Origin: C-114 sp963719285
GTDB taxonomy: Bacteria > Chloroflexota > Limnocylindria > Limnocylindrales > CSP1-4
Length of the DNA: 64,000 bases
NCBI GenBank assembly: GCA_963719285.1
Contig: CAVRBO010000004.1
Coordinates: 620,001 to 684,000 of the forward strand
Reading direction: 5' to 3'
Position 1 is the stretch's first letter. Each line of letters starts with the position of its first letter. Below are positions 1-7,713 of this stretch, piece by piece. The position numbers were made by a program, and so were the translations under genes. Below the pieces are notes generated by a model. That model saw only the letters and a program-made list of their open reading frames with translations. It was not told where the DNA came from and did no database searches.

Positions 1-684
1 CAGGTGGTCAGTCTGATCGGGATGGAGCCCCCGTCGGGTCGAACCTCGGAGTCGATCAGGGACGCCAAGTTCAAGGTGCTCGATTCCATCCGGGCCATCG
101 AGCCGCATGAGATCGTGCGCGGCCAGTACCACGGGTACCGGGATGTCCGCGGCGTGGCGGATGACTCGACCGTCGAGACGTTCGCTGCGCTGCGCCTGCA
201 CGTCGACACGTGGCGGTGGGGTGGGGTGCCGTTCTACGTGCGAGCGGGGAAATGCCTGCCGGTGACCGCGACGGAGGTGCTCGTGGAGCTGAAGCGTCCG
301 CCCCACGACGTGTTCGCCGAGTCCGAGCCACCCGACGCCGACTATTTCCGCTTCCGCCTCACGCCGGACATGTCGATCTCACTCGGGGCGCGGGCGAAAC
401 GGCCCGGCGAAGCCTTCGTCGGCGAAGCCGTGGAGTTGTTCGCCTGTCATCAGAGCGGCGCCGAGCGTCCGCCCTACCAGCGCCTCATCGGGGATGCCAC
501 ACGAGGCGATCAGTCGCTCTTTGCGCGGGAGGACTCGGTGGAAACCGCATGGCGGGTCGTGGACGGGATCCTTGGCGACCAGACCACCCTCCACGAGTAC
601 GAGCCGCAGACGTGGGGTCCCGACCCGGCGACCGGTGTCCTCGCCCCGGGAGATCACTGGCACGACCCGACCCCGGCGCGGTGA
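1..684 (+). CDS. zwf: Glucose-6-phosphate dehydrogenase, C-terminal part
   Basis: This is the C-terminal 227 residues of glucose-6-phosphate dehydrogenase, which oxidises glucose-6-phosphate with NADP in the oxidative pentose phosphate pathway in the cytoplasm. The reading frame is open at base 1, so the Rossmann domain and catalytic His lie outside the window. Family-typical blocks are visible: RGQYHGYRD, the SxVETFAALRL segment and RWGGVPFYVRAGK, the strand-and-loop region near the substrate site. The C-terminus ends normally. It converges on the minus-strand MarR gene after 24 bp with no clear terminator between them. The family call is secure; isozyme and cofactor preference cannot be judged. 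Confidence 0.93.
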   Translation, partial: QVVSLIGMEPPSGRTSESIRDAKFKVLDSIRAIEPHEIVRGQYHGYRDVRGVADDSTVETFAALRLHVDTWRWGGVPFYVRAGKCLPVTATEVLVELKRPPHDVFAESEPPDADYFRFRLTPDMSISLGARAKRPGEAFVGEAVELFACHQSGAERPPYQRLIGDATRGDQSLFAREDSVETAWRVVDGILGDQTTLHEYEPQTWGPDPATGVLAPGDHWHDPTPAR

Positions 685-708
685 ACTCATCCGGCATGGA
701 CCGGAAGC

Positions 709-1230
709 TCAGGTTCGACCCGACAGGCCGTCGATGACCCGGGCCAGCGCGGCGACGACATCCGGGGTCTCGTCGAACGAGACGAGACGCTCCTCGATCA
801 ATACTCGCCGGCGCGCCGTGACCTGGACCCGCGTCCGCGCCCCGCGCTCGGTCAGGGCGATCAGGCGTCCGCGCCGGTCGCGAGGATCCGCCGCCGATGT
901 CACGAGGCCGCGCCGCTTCATCCGATCGATCAGTCGGCTCGCGGATGGCATCGAGGAACTCACCTGCCTGGCGATCTCGTGCAGTCGCAGGGGACCGGGA
1001 GCGCTCCCCAGGACCATCAGCAACCGCCATTGAGGGAACGACACCTCACCGGCGCCGACCTCGGCGATCGCGCGGTTGGTCACGGATACCAACTCGACCG
1101 CCAGCCGTTCGAGCAGGTCCAGGACGAGTTTCGACGGGTCGGAGCCGCCGAGCGCCGCCCCGGAGGAGCCCTGCTCGTCACCTTGAGACCCATCGTCGAT
1201 CACGACCATGCCACCAGTGTCCTCGAACAA
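709..1230 (-). CDS. MarR-family transcriptional regulator
   Basis: This 173-residue protein is a winged-helix MarR-type regulator. About 40 acidic/polar N-terminal residues precede the dimerisation helix. The DNA-binding core runs from FPQWRLLMVLG through LHEIARQVSSSMPSASRLIDRMKRRGLV, followed by the wing with the typical DPRDRRGRLIALTERG. The start is uncertain: an internal ATG at 1209 would remove seven residues. No ligand can be inferred. Its nearest upstream neighbour is a pilin gene on the same strand about 140 bp away, so it may be transcribed alone. Confidence 0.85.
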   Translation of the reverse strand: MFEDTGGMVVIDDGSQGDEQGSSGAALGGSDPSKLVLDLLERLAVELVSVTNRAIAEVGAGEVSFPQWRLLMVLGSAPGPLRLHEIARQVSSSMPSASRLIDRMKRRGLVTSAADPRDRRGRLIALTERGARTRVQVTARRRVLIEERLVSFDETPDVVAALARVIDGLSGRT

Positions 1231-1366
1231 GGCCCTCCCGGGGTCGGCCCGGCCGACTCTCGGGATGGTAGTGCAGGCTCGGAGCGAAGTCGGGCGGCGA
1301 CGGACCCGGAGACCGATCTCAGGGCCTGTCGAGTGTCACTCGTCGGGGGCGAGCCGCGCGACGGGG

Positions 1367-1702
1367 TCAGGGCTTCGGGGTCTTGGGTGCCTTCGTGGGC
1401 CTTGGCGTCTTCGTGGGCTTGGGCGTCTTCGTGGGCTTGGGCGTCTTCTTCGGCTTGACGGTCGGTCCGGCGCTCGGTTGCGCGCTCGCCGCACCCGGGT
1501 CCAGCTTCCCGCCGATGTCCGTCAATGCGCCGTTGAGCCCGCCGCCGAGGACGAGCAGGGCCGAGATCGCGACGATCGCGATCAGAGCGAGGAGGAGAGC
1601 GTATTCGGTCATGCCCTGGCCCCGCTGCCCGAGGCGCCGTCGACCGACGCCGATATCGCCCCGACGCTCCGGGGTACCGTTGAACGTGTGTAGTTGCTGC
1701 AT
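1367..1702 (-). CDS. Flp-like type IVb pilin with Pro/Lys/Thr tail
   Basis: The 111-residue protein has a short basic leader, a Gly-Gln junction at residues 28-29, Glu33 at the +5 position expected for type IV prepilins, and one hydrophobic helix (about residues 34-56). This matches Flp/TadE-type pilins exported by Tad systems and processed by a TadV-like prepilin peptidase. The C-terminal 30 residues are an unusual TPKPTK repeat tail, very basic and proline-rich, which might bind polyanions or cell wall. The ATG at 1702 was preferred over an upstream ATG at 1798 because the intervening residues look non-coding. No other Tad genes are in the window. Confidence 0.72.
   Translation of the reverse strand: MQQLHTFNGTPERRGDIGVGRRRLGQRGQGMTEYALLLALIAIVAISALLVLGGGLNGALTDIGGKLDPGAASAQPSAGPTVKPKKTPKPTKTPKPTKTPRPTKAPKTPKP
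1391..1444 (-). repeat. Three 18-bp tandem repeats encoding the pilin tail
   Basis: Three near-identical 18-bp units lie at 1391-1408, 1409-1426 and 1427-1444, with a degenerate fourth unit after them. Read on the minus strand they encode TPKPTK-type hexapeptides at the pilin C-terminus. Perfect in-frame repeats like this can vary in copy number by slippage. Confidence 0.85.
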
Positions 1703-1849
1703 GACAACCACATCGTGGACCCGGCATCCGGAACTGCCCATGGGACCGCGGTCATCGCCGGATGGCCGAAAGTCCGGGTCCTGCACGAGAACGAGCACGC
1801 GGGCTCTCGGATCGTGCCCGGATTGATAGCCACCTGGCTAGTATTGGGC

Positions 1850-1855
1850 TATAGT
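1850..1855 (+). promoter_or_regulatory. -10-like box TATAGT of a leaderless promoter
   Basis: TATAGT ends 6 nt before the ATG at 1862 of the downstream MarR gene, with no Shine-Dalgarno sequence between. The spacing puts transcription start at or near the start codon, implying a leaderless mRNA. An inverted repeat TAGCC-N4-GGCTA (1827-1840) just upstream could be an autoregulatory operator. Confidence 0.55.
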
Positions 1856-1861
1856 CCGTCC

Positions 1862-2296
1862 ATGCCCGAACCCCTCCTGGCTCATGTCGTCGAGCGCATC
1901 GTCCTCGCGGGGATCGCGATCACGACCCGCGCCCTGGCGGGAGCATCGTCCGCGTACGAGTTGACGTTTCCGCAGTGGCGGGTCCTCTTCATCGTGGGGG
2001 AGTCGAACGACGGCGCGACGGTCAGCGAGGTCGCGACCCGTCTCGGTGTCACAGTCCCGGCGACCAGCCGGCAGATCCGGCGGATGGGTCGCCGTGGGCT
2101 GGTGGACATCGGCCAGGACGAATCGGATCATCGCGCGGTCCGGGCCCGACTGACCGCCCACGGCCAGGCGATGCGGAGCGCGATCCTGTCGTATCGTCGA
2201 CGGCAGATCGTGGAGACCGTGGCCCGAGTCCATCTTTCGAGCGCCACCCGGCGGGAACTCGCGCTCCTGGCCGATGCCTTCGACGCGTTCCGGTGA
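1862..2296 (+). CDS. MarR-family transcriptional regulator
   Basis: This is a 144-residue MarR-type winged-helix regulator. The core ELTFPQWRVLFIVGE is followed by the recognition region VSEVATRLGVTVPATSRQIRRMGRRGLV and a wing DESDHRAVRARLTAHG. It resembles the other MarR gene at 709-1230 in the FPQWR block but is a distinct protein. ATG 1862 was chosen because a TATAGT box lies 6 nt upstream. The stop codon overlaps the GTG start of the chloride-channel gene (GTGA), so the two are translationally coupled and the regulator may control the channel. Confidence 0.85.
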   Translation: MPEPLLAHVVERIVLAGIAITTRALAGASSAYELTFPQWRVLFIVGESNDGATVSEVATRLGVTVPATSRQIRRMGRRGLVDIGQDESDHRAVRARLTAHGQAMRSAILSYRRRQIVETVARVHLSSATRRELALLADAFDAFR

Positions 2297-4374
2297 CCAA
2301 AGCGGACGCCCCGACCCCTCGCCCCACGGCCGTCCTCGTCCGGGGGAGGGGCACGACGCTCCTCAGATCGGTCCGGCTCCGGATCCGCTCGGCAGCGTAC
2401 CTGCGCAAGTGGGTGATCCTCGGGGCGCTGATCGGCATCATCAGCGGCGTGGGGGCCGCCCTGTTCTTCGTCGCGCTCGACCTGGGAACCCGGTTCTTCC
2501 TGGGGGTGCTGGCCGGGTTCACCCCGGCCTCGCCTCTCGGCGAGGGTGCCCGGCCCATCACCGACGCCGCGCGACCGTGGGCCATCCCCCTCGTGGTCGC
2601 GCTCGGTGGGCTCCTGTCGGGGTTCATCGTCTTCCGGCTGGCGCCGGAGGCCGAGGGCCACGGCACCGATGCCGCCATCGCGGCGTTCCACCATGGTGCG
2701 CGCCGGATCCGGGCCAGGATCCCGATCGTCAAGCTCGTCGCGTCGGCGATCACGATCGGCTCCGGCGGCTCCGGCGGGCGGGAAGGGCCGACGGCCCAGA
2801 TCGGGGCCGGGTTCGGCTCGTTCCTTGCCCGCGTCCTCGACCTTGATGCCCGCGATGCGCGGATCGCCGTCAGTACCGGCATGGGCGCCGGGATCGGCGC
2901 CATCTTCCGAGCCCCGCTCGGGGGTGCCGTGCTGGCCGTGGAGATCCCGTATCGCGAGGATGTCGAGGCGGATGCGCTCGTCCCGGCGTTCGTTGGCTCG
3001 ATCGTCGCCTATTCGATCTTCGGGGCTCTCATCGGTTTCGATCCGATCTTCGGCAAGGTCGCCGGAGCCGGGTTCACGGACCCCCGTCAACTCGCCTACT
3101 ACTCGCTCATCGGCTTGGCCGCGGGCGTCGTGGGCCGCCTGTACATCGGCGGGTTCTACGGCCTGACCCATTGGTTCCGCCGCTGGACGATCCCGCGCGC
3201 GGTGCGACCGGCGATCGCGGGTTTCGCCGTCGGCTTGATCGGCATCGTCCTCCCGGGCGTTCTCGGCACCGGCTACGGATGGGTCCAGGCCGGTCTCGAC
3301 CGCCAGACGCTGCTCGGCCTCCCCCTGTGGGTCGTCCTCGCGCTCCCGTTCGCCAAGATCCTGGCGACCTCCCTGTCGGTCGGGTCCGGTGGTTCGGGCG
3401 GGATCTTCGGCCCGGGGATGGTCATCGGCGGCCTGCTCGGCGCAGGCATCTGGCGATTGCTCGAGCCGATCGCGCCCGGGGTACCGGCGGACCCCTCGCC
3501 GTTCGTCATCGTGGCGATGATGGCGCTGTTCGGGAGCGTCGCCCGGGCGCCACTCGCCGTGATGCTCATGGTCGCCGAGATGACCGACAGCCTGGCCATG
3601 CTTGCGCCGGCGATGCTCGCGATCGGGATCGCGACCCTCGTCGTCGGCGATCGTTCGATCTACGCGTCGCAGATCCGGACCCGGGCGGAGTCGCCCGCCC
3701 ACCGGTTTTCGTTCGCCCTTCCGCTCATGGCGGCGATCCCGGCCGGCGACGCGGCGCGTGCGCCACGAGCACTCGTCCGGACCGACGACATCGCGTCCGA
3801 CGCACTTGCGCACCTGGCGGCGGTCGGCGTGCCGGGCGCGCCGGTCATCGGTGTCGACGGGTCCGTGCGCGGGAGCGTGGACATCGGGACGCTGGCGGGT
3901 GCCGCGCCGGGTGCGACGGTCGGCGAACTCACGATGAACGGCGCGCTCATCTCGGCGGACGACACGCTCGACGATGTCCTGGGGCTCCTCGCCGACGAGC
4001 ATCGGTCGTGGGCCCCGGTCGTGGCCGACGATCGGCTGGTGGGCGTGCTCTCGTCGCGCGACGTCGTGTCCGCCTATCGGCGGGCGCTCGCCGCGAACGT
4101 GCGCCAGGTCCGTTCGGCCGGGTCGCAGGGGGCCCTCCTCGAAGCGGAGATCGGCGCCACGTCCGTGCTCGCCGGTCGGCCGGTGGAGAAGGCCGGCTGG
4201 CCAAGGGACAGCGTCCTGGTCTCGATCCGGCGGGGTGACCGGCTGATCGTGCCCCGGGGCGATGTCGTGCTCGAGGCCGGCGATCGCCTCACGGTCTTCT
4301 CGGCCTCGGCGGCGCGCGGTGCGCTCGAGTCGCTCCTGGGCAGTGTCCTCGCCGGGGAGGGGGCCGACGCATGA
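2293..4374 (+). CDS. CLC-family chloride channel/antiporter with CBS and TrkA-C domains
   Basis: The 693-residue integral membrane protein belongs to the CLC family (chloride channels or chloride/proton exchangers). The membrane core spans about residues 40-460. Selectivity-filter blocks GHGTD (122-126), GSGGSGGREGP (156-166, with the gating Glu164) and GSGGSGGIFGPG (about 362-375) are intact, and a Tyr follows the last helix in the expected SIYAS context. At the position of the internal proton-path glutamate of E. coli ClC (E203), the sequence reads Ile after Glu217, so coupled proton transport may be absent or altered. The cytoplasmic tail holds a CBS pair (about 495-605) and a TrkA-C-like domain (about 612-693), suggesting nucleotide or ion control. 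The GTG start overlaps the MarR stop. Confidence 0.9.
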   Translation: MTKADAPTPRPTAVLVRGRGTTLLRSVRLRIRSAAYLRKWVILGALIGIISGVGAALFFVALDLGTRFFLGVLAGFTPASPLGEGARPITDAARPWAIPLVVALGGLLSGFIVFRLAPEAEGHGTDAAIAAFHHGARRIRARIPIVKLVASAITIGSGGSGGREGPTAQIGAGFGSFLARVLDLDARDARIAVSTGMGAGIGAIFRAPLGGAVLAVEIPYREDVEADALVPAFVGSIVAYSIFGALIGFDPIFGKVAGAGFTDPRQLAYYSLIGLAAGVVGRLYIGGFYGLTHWFRRWTIPRAVRPAIAGFAVGLIGIVLPGVLGTGYGWVQAGLDRQTLLGLPLWVVLALPFAKILATSLSVGSGGSGGIFGPGMVIGGLLGAGIWRLLEPIAPGVPADPSPFVIVAMMALFGSVARAPLAVMLMVAEMTDSLAMLAPAMLAIGIATLVVGDRSIYASQIRTRAESPAHRFSFALPLMAAIPAGDAARAPRALVRTDDIASDALAHLAAVGVPGAPVIGVDGSVRGSVDIGTLAGAAPGATVGELTMNGALISADDTLDDVLGLLADEHRSWAPVVADDRLVGVLSSRDVVSAYRRALAANVRQVRSAGSQGALLEAEIGATSVLAGRPVEKAGWPRDSVLVSIRRGDRLIVPRGDVVLEAGDRLTVFSASAARGALESLLGSVLAGEGADA

Positions 4375-4423
4375 GCTCGTCGGACACGACGGTCCGCATC
4401 CGCCAGCCGCGTGCGGCGACCGG

Positions 4424-4858
4424 CTAGCCCAGGAAGGGACCCGGCGTGCCCGTCTCCACGTACGCCTTCAGCGCTCCCACGATCCGGCCCCAGGTGTAGT
4501 TCACCCGCGCGTAGTCGTCCTCGGGGTAGTCGTCGCCCCAGCCGTCGTGACGGAACGTCACGGCCGTCCCGGTCCCCGACGGCGCGGGCGAGAGCGACCA
4601 GGCCACGGTCGTGCCGGACCAGTGCGGGAAGTCGCCGAGACATGTCCACCGGATGCCGGTGGGGCTCAGCTCGTCGATCCGCATCCGGAGGTCCACCGGT
4701 GCGGCCGGGAACCCGAACCGGGCGACCGAGCCCACGACCGGCTCGATGGCGCAATCGGACGTCCAGAAGGCGGCCTCTCCGGCCTGGGTGGTGATGGCCT
4801 CGTAGATCGTCCGTGCGTCGCGATCCACGTCCACGGTGTGAAGCATCGGTCCGGTCAT
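4424..4858 (-). CDS. SRPBCC (AHSA1-like) domain protein
   Basis: The 144-residue protein has the START/SRPBCC fold of the AHSA1 (activator of Hsp90 ATPase-like) group. It starts with VDVDRDARTIYEAITTQAGEAAFW, passes a WTC...GTTVAWSLSP strand pair and ends with a long helix (YTWGRIVGALKAYVETG). Such proteins bind hydrophobic ligands in a helix-grip pocket; the ligand here is unknown. Its start overlaps the stop of the upstream SRPBCC gene (ATGA at 4855-4858), so the two form an operon divergent from an ArsR-SRPBCC operon. Confidence 0.8.
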   Translation of the reverse strand: MTGPMLHTVDVDRDARTIYEAITTQAGEAAFWTSDCAIEPVVGSVARFGFPAAPVDLRMRIDELSPTGIRWTCLGDFPHWSGTTVAWSLSPAPSGTGTAVTFRHDGWGDDYPEDDYARVNYTWGRIVGALKAYVETGTPGPFLG

Positions 4859-5331
4859 CGTCCTTCTCCTGTCCGCACTGAAGTCGTGCTGCCCATGTCG
4901 GCCACTTCGAGCCGCCCGCGAAGACGTCGCAGGTCGGCCTTCAGGCTCCGTTCGATCTGACGACGCACGAGGGCCTGGGCAAGGCGCATGAGGAGTCCGT
5001 ATCCGCCGGTCACCCGGAGGCTCACCCGCGACCCTGGTCCGTCCGGCTCGACCCCGTAGGCGACCCCCATCGGGAACGGCGCCCGGATCGACTCCATGAC
5101 CAGGAGCCGGTCCGGGACGTGCTCGATCACCCGCAGGATGTAGTCGATCCGACGGCCCATGAACCTGGCGACGCGATGGGTCTCCGTGCCGATCCGGACC
5201 GGTTCGGCCGGCGGGTCGACCCGTTCGATCCCGCCGATCCAGTCGGGGTCGTGATGCGGGTCGAACATGTAGGCGGCGACGTCCTCCGGCGATCTGGCGA
5301 TGTGGGCGTCCACGCGGACATCGAACGGCAC
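4855..5331 (-). CDS. SRPBCC-family (polyketide cyclase-like) protein
   Basis: The 158-residue protein has a helix-grip SRPBCC fold: VDAHIARSPEDVAAYMFDPHHDPDWIGGI at the N-terminus, a central sheet, and a C-terminal amphipathic helix (LMRLAQALVRRQIERSLKADLRRLRG). The GTG start at 5331 has a good AAGGAGT ribosome site 6-8 nt upstream. It is the first gene of a two-gene operon and is divergent from the ArsR gene at 5408 across a 76-bp intergenic region with a palindromic operator. A lipid or aromatic-compound carrier role is plausible but not shown. Confidence 0.8.
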   Translation of the reverse strand: MPFDVRVDAHIARSPEDVAAYMFDPHHDPDWIGGIERVDPPAEPVRIGTETHRVARFMGRRIDYILRVIEHVPDRLLVMESIRAPFPMGVAYGVEPDGPGSRVSLRVTGGYGLLMRLAQALVRRQIERSLKADLRRLRGRLEVADMGSTTSVRTGEGR

Positions 5332-5346
5332 GGCGACTCCTTGCTT

Positions 5347-5358
5347 TAGCTGCAGCTA
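5347..5358. promoter_or_regulatory. Perfect 12-bp palindrome TAGCTGCAGCTA, candidate ArsR operator
   Basis: TAGCTGCAGCTA is a perfect palindrome in the 76-bp gap between the divergent SRPBCC (5331) and ArsR (5408) genes. ArsR-family repressors bind such dyads near their own promoters, so the neighbouring ArsR is the obvious candidate to bind it and control both directions. Confidence 0.5.
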
Positions 5359-5395
5359 TAGTATCTTCGCGGGACGCCTCTGTTCAAGTAGGCGC

Positions 5396-5401
5396 TAAAA
5401 T
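5396..5401 (+). promoter_or_regulatory. -10-like box TAAAAT of a leaderless promoter
   Basis: TAAAAT ends 6 nt before the GTG start (5408) of the ArsR gene. No Shine-Dalgarno sequence is present, so the transcript is probably leaderless. Confidence 0.6.
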
Positions 5402-5407
5402 AGAAGC

Positions 5408-5713
5408 GTGGATACGATCGCCGCCATCGCCGCGCCCCGCAGGCGCGAGATCCTCCGACTCATCTGGGATCGTGAGCTGAGCGCCGGCGACATCGCCGCC
5501 GCCCTGCCGGTCACCTTCGGCGCGGTCTCGCAGCACCTGTCCATCCTCCGCGGCGCCGGCATCGTCGACGTCCGAACGGAAGGCACGTACCGCTACTACC
5601 GTGCCAACCAGGCCCGGATCGGACCGCTTGCGGCGGCCCTCGAGGCGTACTGGACCGACGCCCTCGACCGGCTGGCCACGGAGGCCGAACGGGACGAGTC
5701 GATGAAGCCGTGA
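5408..5713 (+). CDS. ArsR-family transcriptional regulator
   Basis: This 101-residue ArsR-type winged-helix protein has the characteristic IAAPRRREILRLIWDRELSAGDIAAALPVTFGAVSQHLSILRGAGIVDVRTEGTYRYY layout. It has no metal-binding cysteines, which fits the common subgroup of cysteine-free ArsR proteins paired with SRPBCC genes. Its stop overlaps the GTG start of an AHSA1-like SRPBCC gene (GTGA at 5710-5713), so regulator and SRPBCC protein are co-translated. A divergent SRPBCC pair lies upstream. Confidence 0.88.
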   Translation: MDTIAAIAAPRRREILRLIWDRELSAGDIAAALPVTFGAVSQHLSILRGAGIVDVRTEGTYRYYRANQARIGPLAAALEAYWTDALDRLATEAERDESMKP

Positions 5714-6171
5714 CGCAGCAGGTCGACCGGATCATCGTGACTCGGCGGATCCGCGCGGCGCCCGAGCGGGTCTACCGCTACTTCACGGATCCGGCGCTGT
5801 GGACCCGATGGCAGGGGACGTCGGCGACCGTCGACGCACGACCGGGAGGGTTGCTTCAGATCGCGATGGGCCCGGGCGGCTCGGGTCTGGCCGAAGGCCG
5901 GTTCGTGGAGCTCGACCCGTTCCAGCGGATCGTGTTCACATGGGGCTGGGCGAGCTCGCCGCTGTCGTCGCTGCCGCCGGGCTCCACGGTCGTCACCGTC
6001 CACCTCCGTCCGGACGGCGACGGGACGTTGGTGACGCTGACCCACGACGCGCTGCCGCCGCAGGAGCGAGAGATCCACGAGGCGGGTTGGTCGCTCTACC
6101 TGGATCGCCTCGTCACCGCTGCCGAGGGCGGGGACCCCGGACCGGACCCGTCCCTCGCGGGCGCGGAGTAG
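5710..6171 (+). CDS. SRPBCC (AHSA1-like) domain protein
   Basis: The 153-residue SRPBCC protein of the AHSA1 type reads VDRIIVTRRIRAAPERVYRYFTDPALWTRWQG at the N-terminus, then GRFVELDPFQRIVFTWGW and TLVTLTHDALPPQEREIHEAGWSLYLDRL, the standard family signatures. It is translationally coupled to the upstream ArsR gene, a very common bacterial pairing whose ligand is generally unknown. It is the third SRPBCC protein within 2 kb and a fourth lies at 7016. Confidence 0.87.
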   Translation: MTQQVDRIIVTRRIRAAPERVYRYFTDPALWTRWQGTSATVDARPGGLLQIAMGPGGSGLAEGRFVELDPFQRIVFTWGWASSPLSSLPPGSTVVTVHLRPDGDGTLVTLTHDALPPQEREIHEAGWSLYLDRLVTAAEGGDPGPDPSLAGAE

Positions 6172-6201
6172 GCGCGGAGTCGTCGCCGACCGGCTGCGAC
6201 G

Positions 6202-6207
6202 TACCAT
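6202..6207 (+). promoter_or_regulatory. -10-like box TACCAT of a leaderless promoter
   Basis: TACCAT ends 6 nt before the ATG at 6214, the same geometry as the boxes at 1850 and 5396, and no ribosome site intervenes. Confidence 0.5.
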
Positions 6208-6213
6208 CGCCCG

Positions 6214-6708
6214 ATGACAAGGTTTCCGGACGGCTTCGACGTCCAGGGTCCCGTTCAGGCGGAGGTCTTCGTCGTCTGGCTGGCCGACGATCACCTCGAG
6301 CTGACGGGTCCGTGCGGGGCGGCCCCGTGGCTCATCGAGGTGGGGCTCGCCGAACATCCGGTCGACATCGTCACCCGGATGGTCAGTGACGCGATCGGCC
6401 GGCCATCGCTCGTCCACTCGACATCGTGGCGACGCGAGCGTGACGCGGTCATCCTCAGTTTCGTCGTCGTGATCGACCGGAGTCTCGTCGGGTCGATGGC
6501 CAGCGAGCCGATCGAACGAACGGCACTGGCGCGCGGGCAGGCCTCGACGGCTCCGCGCGAGATCGTGCCGACGCAGGTCGTCGAGCACGGATTGCGACAC
6601 ATGGCCTGGCTGGCGGTGGATGACCCCGTGGTCGCGGCCGGACTGCCGGCCGGCTGGCGCGCCCTCCTCGAGACCTATGTGCCAGAGCCGTTCCGCAATC
6701 TCGGCTGA
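6214..6708 (+). CDS. Hypothetical protein
   Basis: This 164-residue protein is not recognised. It has no signal peptide, membrane helix or obvious catalytic motif. Predicted alternating beta strands (AEVFVVWLADDHLEL, AVILSFVVVIDRSL) and helices suggest a compact soluble alpha/beta fold, and it has two histidines near the C-terminal third (VVEHGLRHMAW). The start is supported by a TACCAT box 6 nt upstream. It precedes a small DUF1059-like gene by 11 bp, so the two probably form an operon. Confidence 0.65.
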   Translation: MTRFPDGFDVQGPVQAEVFVVWLADDHLELTGPCGAAPWLIEVGLAEHPVDIVTRMVSDAIGRPSLVHSTSWRRERDAVILSFVVVIDRSLVGSMASEPIERTALARGQASTAPREIVPTQVVEHGLRHMAWLAVDDPVVAAGLPAGWRALLETYVPEPFRNLG

Positions 6709-6719
6709 AGGAGGACGTC

Positions 6720-6923
6720 GTGGATGACGGGAAGCTCACCGTCCGGTGCGCCTGCGGCTGGGAGACGACGGGGGCCACGGACGATGTCGTGGTCGCGACG
6801 ACGGAGCACGGCCGCCGACTGCACAACATGACGCCGACCCGGGCCGAGGTCCTGGCCATGGCGGTCGCGCCCCCACCCGCCCGGTGGCGCCCCGCCCGGC
6901 AGCCGGGTCCTGGCGACCGCTAG
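6720..6923 (+). CDS. Small DUF1059-like protein
   Basis: The 67-residue protein has a CACGWETTG motif followed by a helix with TEHGRRLHN, the Cys-Cys-His-His arrangement of the small DUF1059 family, which may bind a metal. The GTG start at 6720 has a strong AAGGAGG ribosome site about 5 nt upstream. The proline/arginine-rich C-terminus is poorly conserved in this family. It lies just downstream of the hypothetical gene at 6214. Confidence 0.65.
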   Translation: MDDGKLTVRCACGWETTGATDDVVVATTEHGRRLHNMTPTRAEVLAMAVAPPPARWRPARQPGPGDR

Positions 6924-7015
6924 CTGAACTCTGCGCTGGCTGCCTGCCGCGTCGCGTGGCAAGGCGCGAAAAGGTGCCCGGATCGAGCGCAGGTCCCGCG
7001 GGTTGGGTCGCCGGA

Positions 7016-7456
7016 TCATCCGCCCGGCGTCGACTCCAGGAGGGTCTTGAGACGCTCCGTTGCGTCGACCTCCGAGTCCATCGTCTTCTGGACCGCCCCA
7101 CTCATGAACAACTTCTTGATCCCGCTCAACTCGGCCTGCAGGGAGAACGTCAGGCGCGTCCCGCCGTCGACCTCCTCGAAGGTGTACTCACCCTCGGGTC
7201 GTACCGGGCCTGCGATCGCCACGAACGCGAGCCGGGAGTTCGGCTCGTACGCCGTGACCCGGTAATCGGCATCGATGCGACGCCCGCCCGGACCCTTGAC
7301 GCCCTGCTTGTACGTCGCGCCGACTCCGGTCCCGGAAACGTGCGCGATGTCGAGGATGCCGGAGCGCCACCGCGGCCCGGTGAGTCCATCCGCGAGGAAG
7401 TCGAACACCTCGCCGGCGGGCTTTCGGATCGTCACCTGGTGTCGTGCAGCTGGCAT
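7016..7456 (-). CDS. SRPBCC-family protein
   Basis: The 146-residue protein has an SRPBCC/polyketide-cyclase fold: VTIRKPAGEVFDFLADGLTGPRWRSGI, the G-G-RRIDADYRVTAYEPN strand pair, EGEYTFEEVDGGTRLTFSLQAEL and a C-terminal helix ending in ATERLKTLLE. This is the common arrangement of stress- or membrane-associated START-like proteins of unknown ligand. A GAGG ribosome site precedes the ATG at 7456. It converges on the DUF1059-like gene. Confidence 0.82.
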   Translation of the reverse strand: MPAARHQVTIRKPAGEVFDFLADGLTGPRWRSGILDIAHVSGTGVGATYKQGVKGPGGRRIDADYRVTAYEPNSRLAFVAIAGPVRPEGEYTFEEVDGGTRLTFSLQAELSGIKKLFMSGAVQKTMDSEVDATERLKTLLESTPGG

Positions 7457-7713
7457 CGCTCAACCTCTGGCGCGTGCGCCCCGGATGGACCCCGAGCACA
7501 ACGATACGCCCCCGTCGCGTCTGCCCAGAGGTGATCGCGCGGCCGCGACGACCGCCCCTACGGTTCGGGACGATGCCGTGCCTCGACCGATCCAGCCGTT
7601 TCCCGGCCGCCCAGCGCGGTCACCCATTGCATCGCCGTTCGATGGGGCGCAGCATGGCGTGAGCCGGGATGCCCACCGGTGTTCCCGATTGACCCTGTCC
7701 ACCAAGGAGTGCC

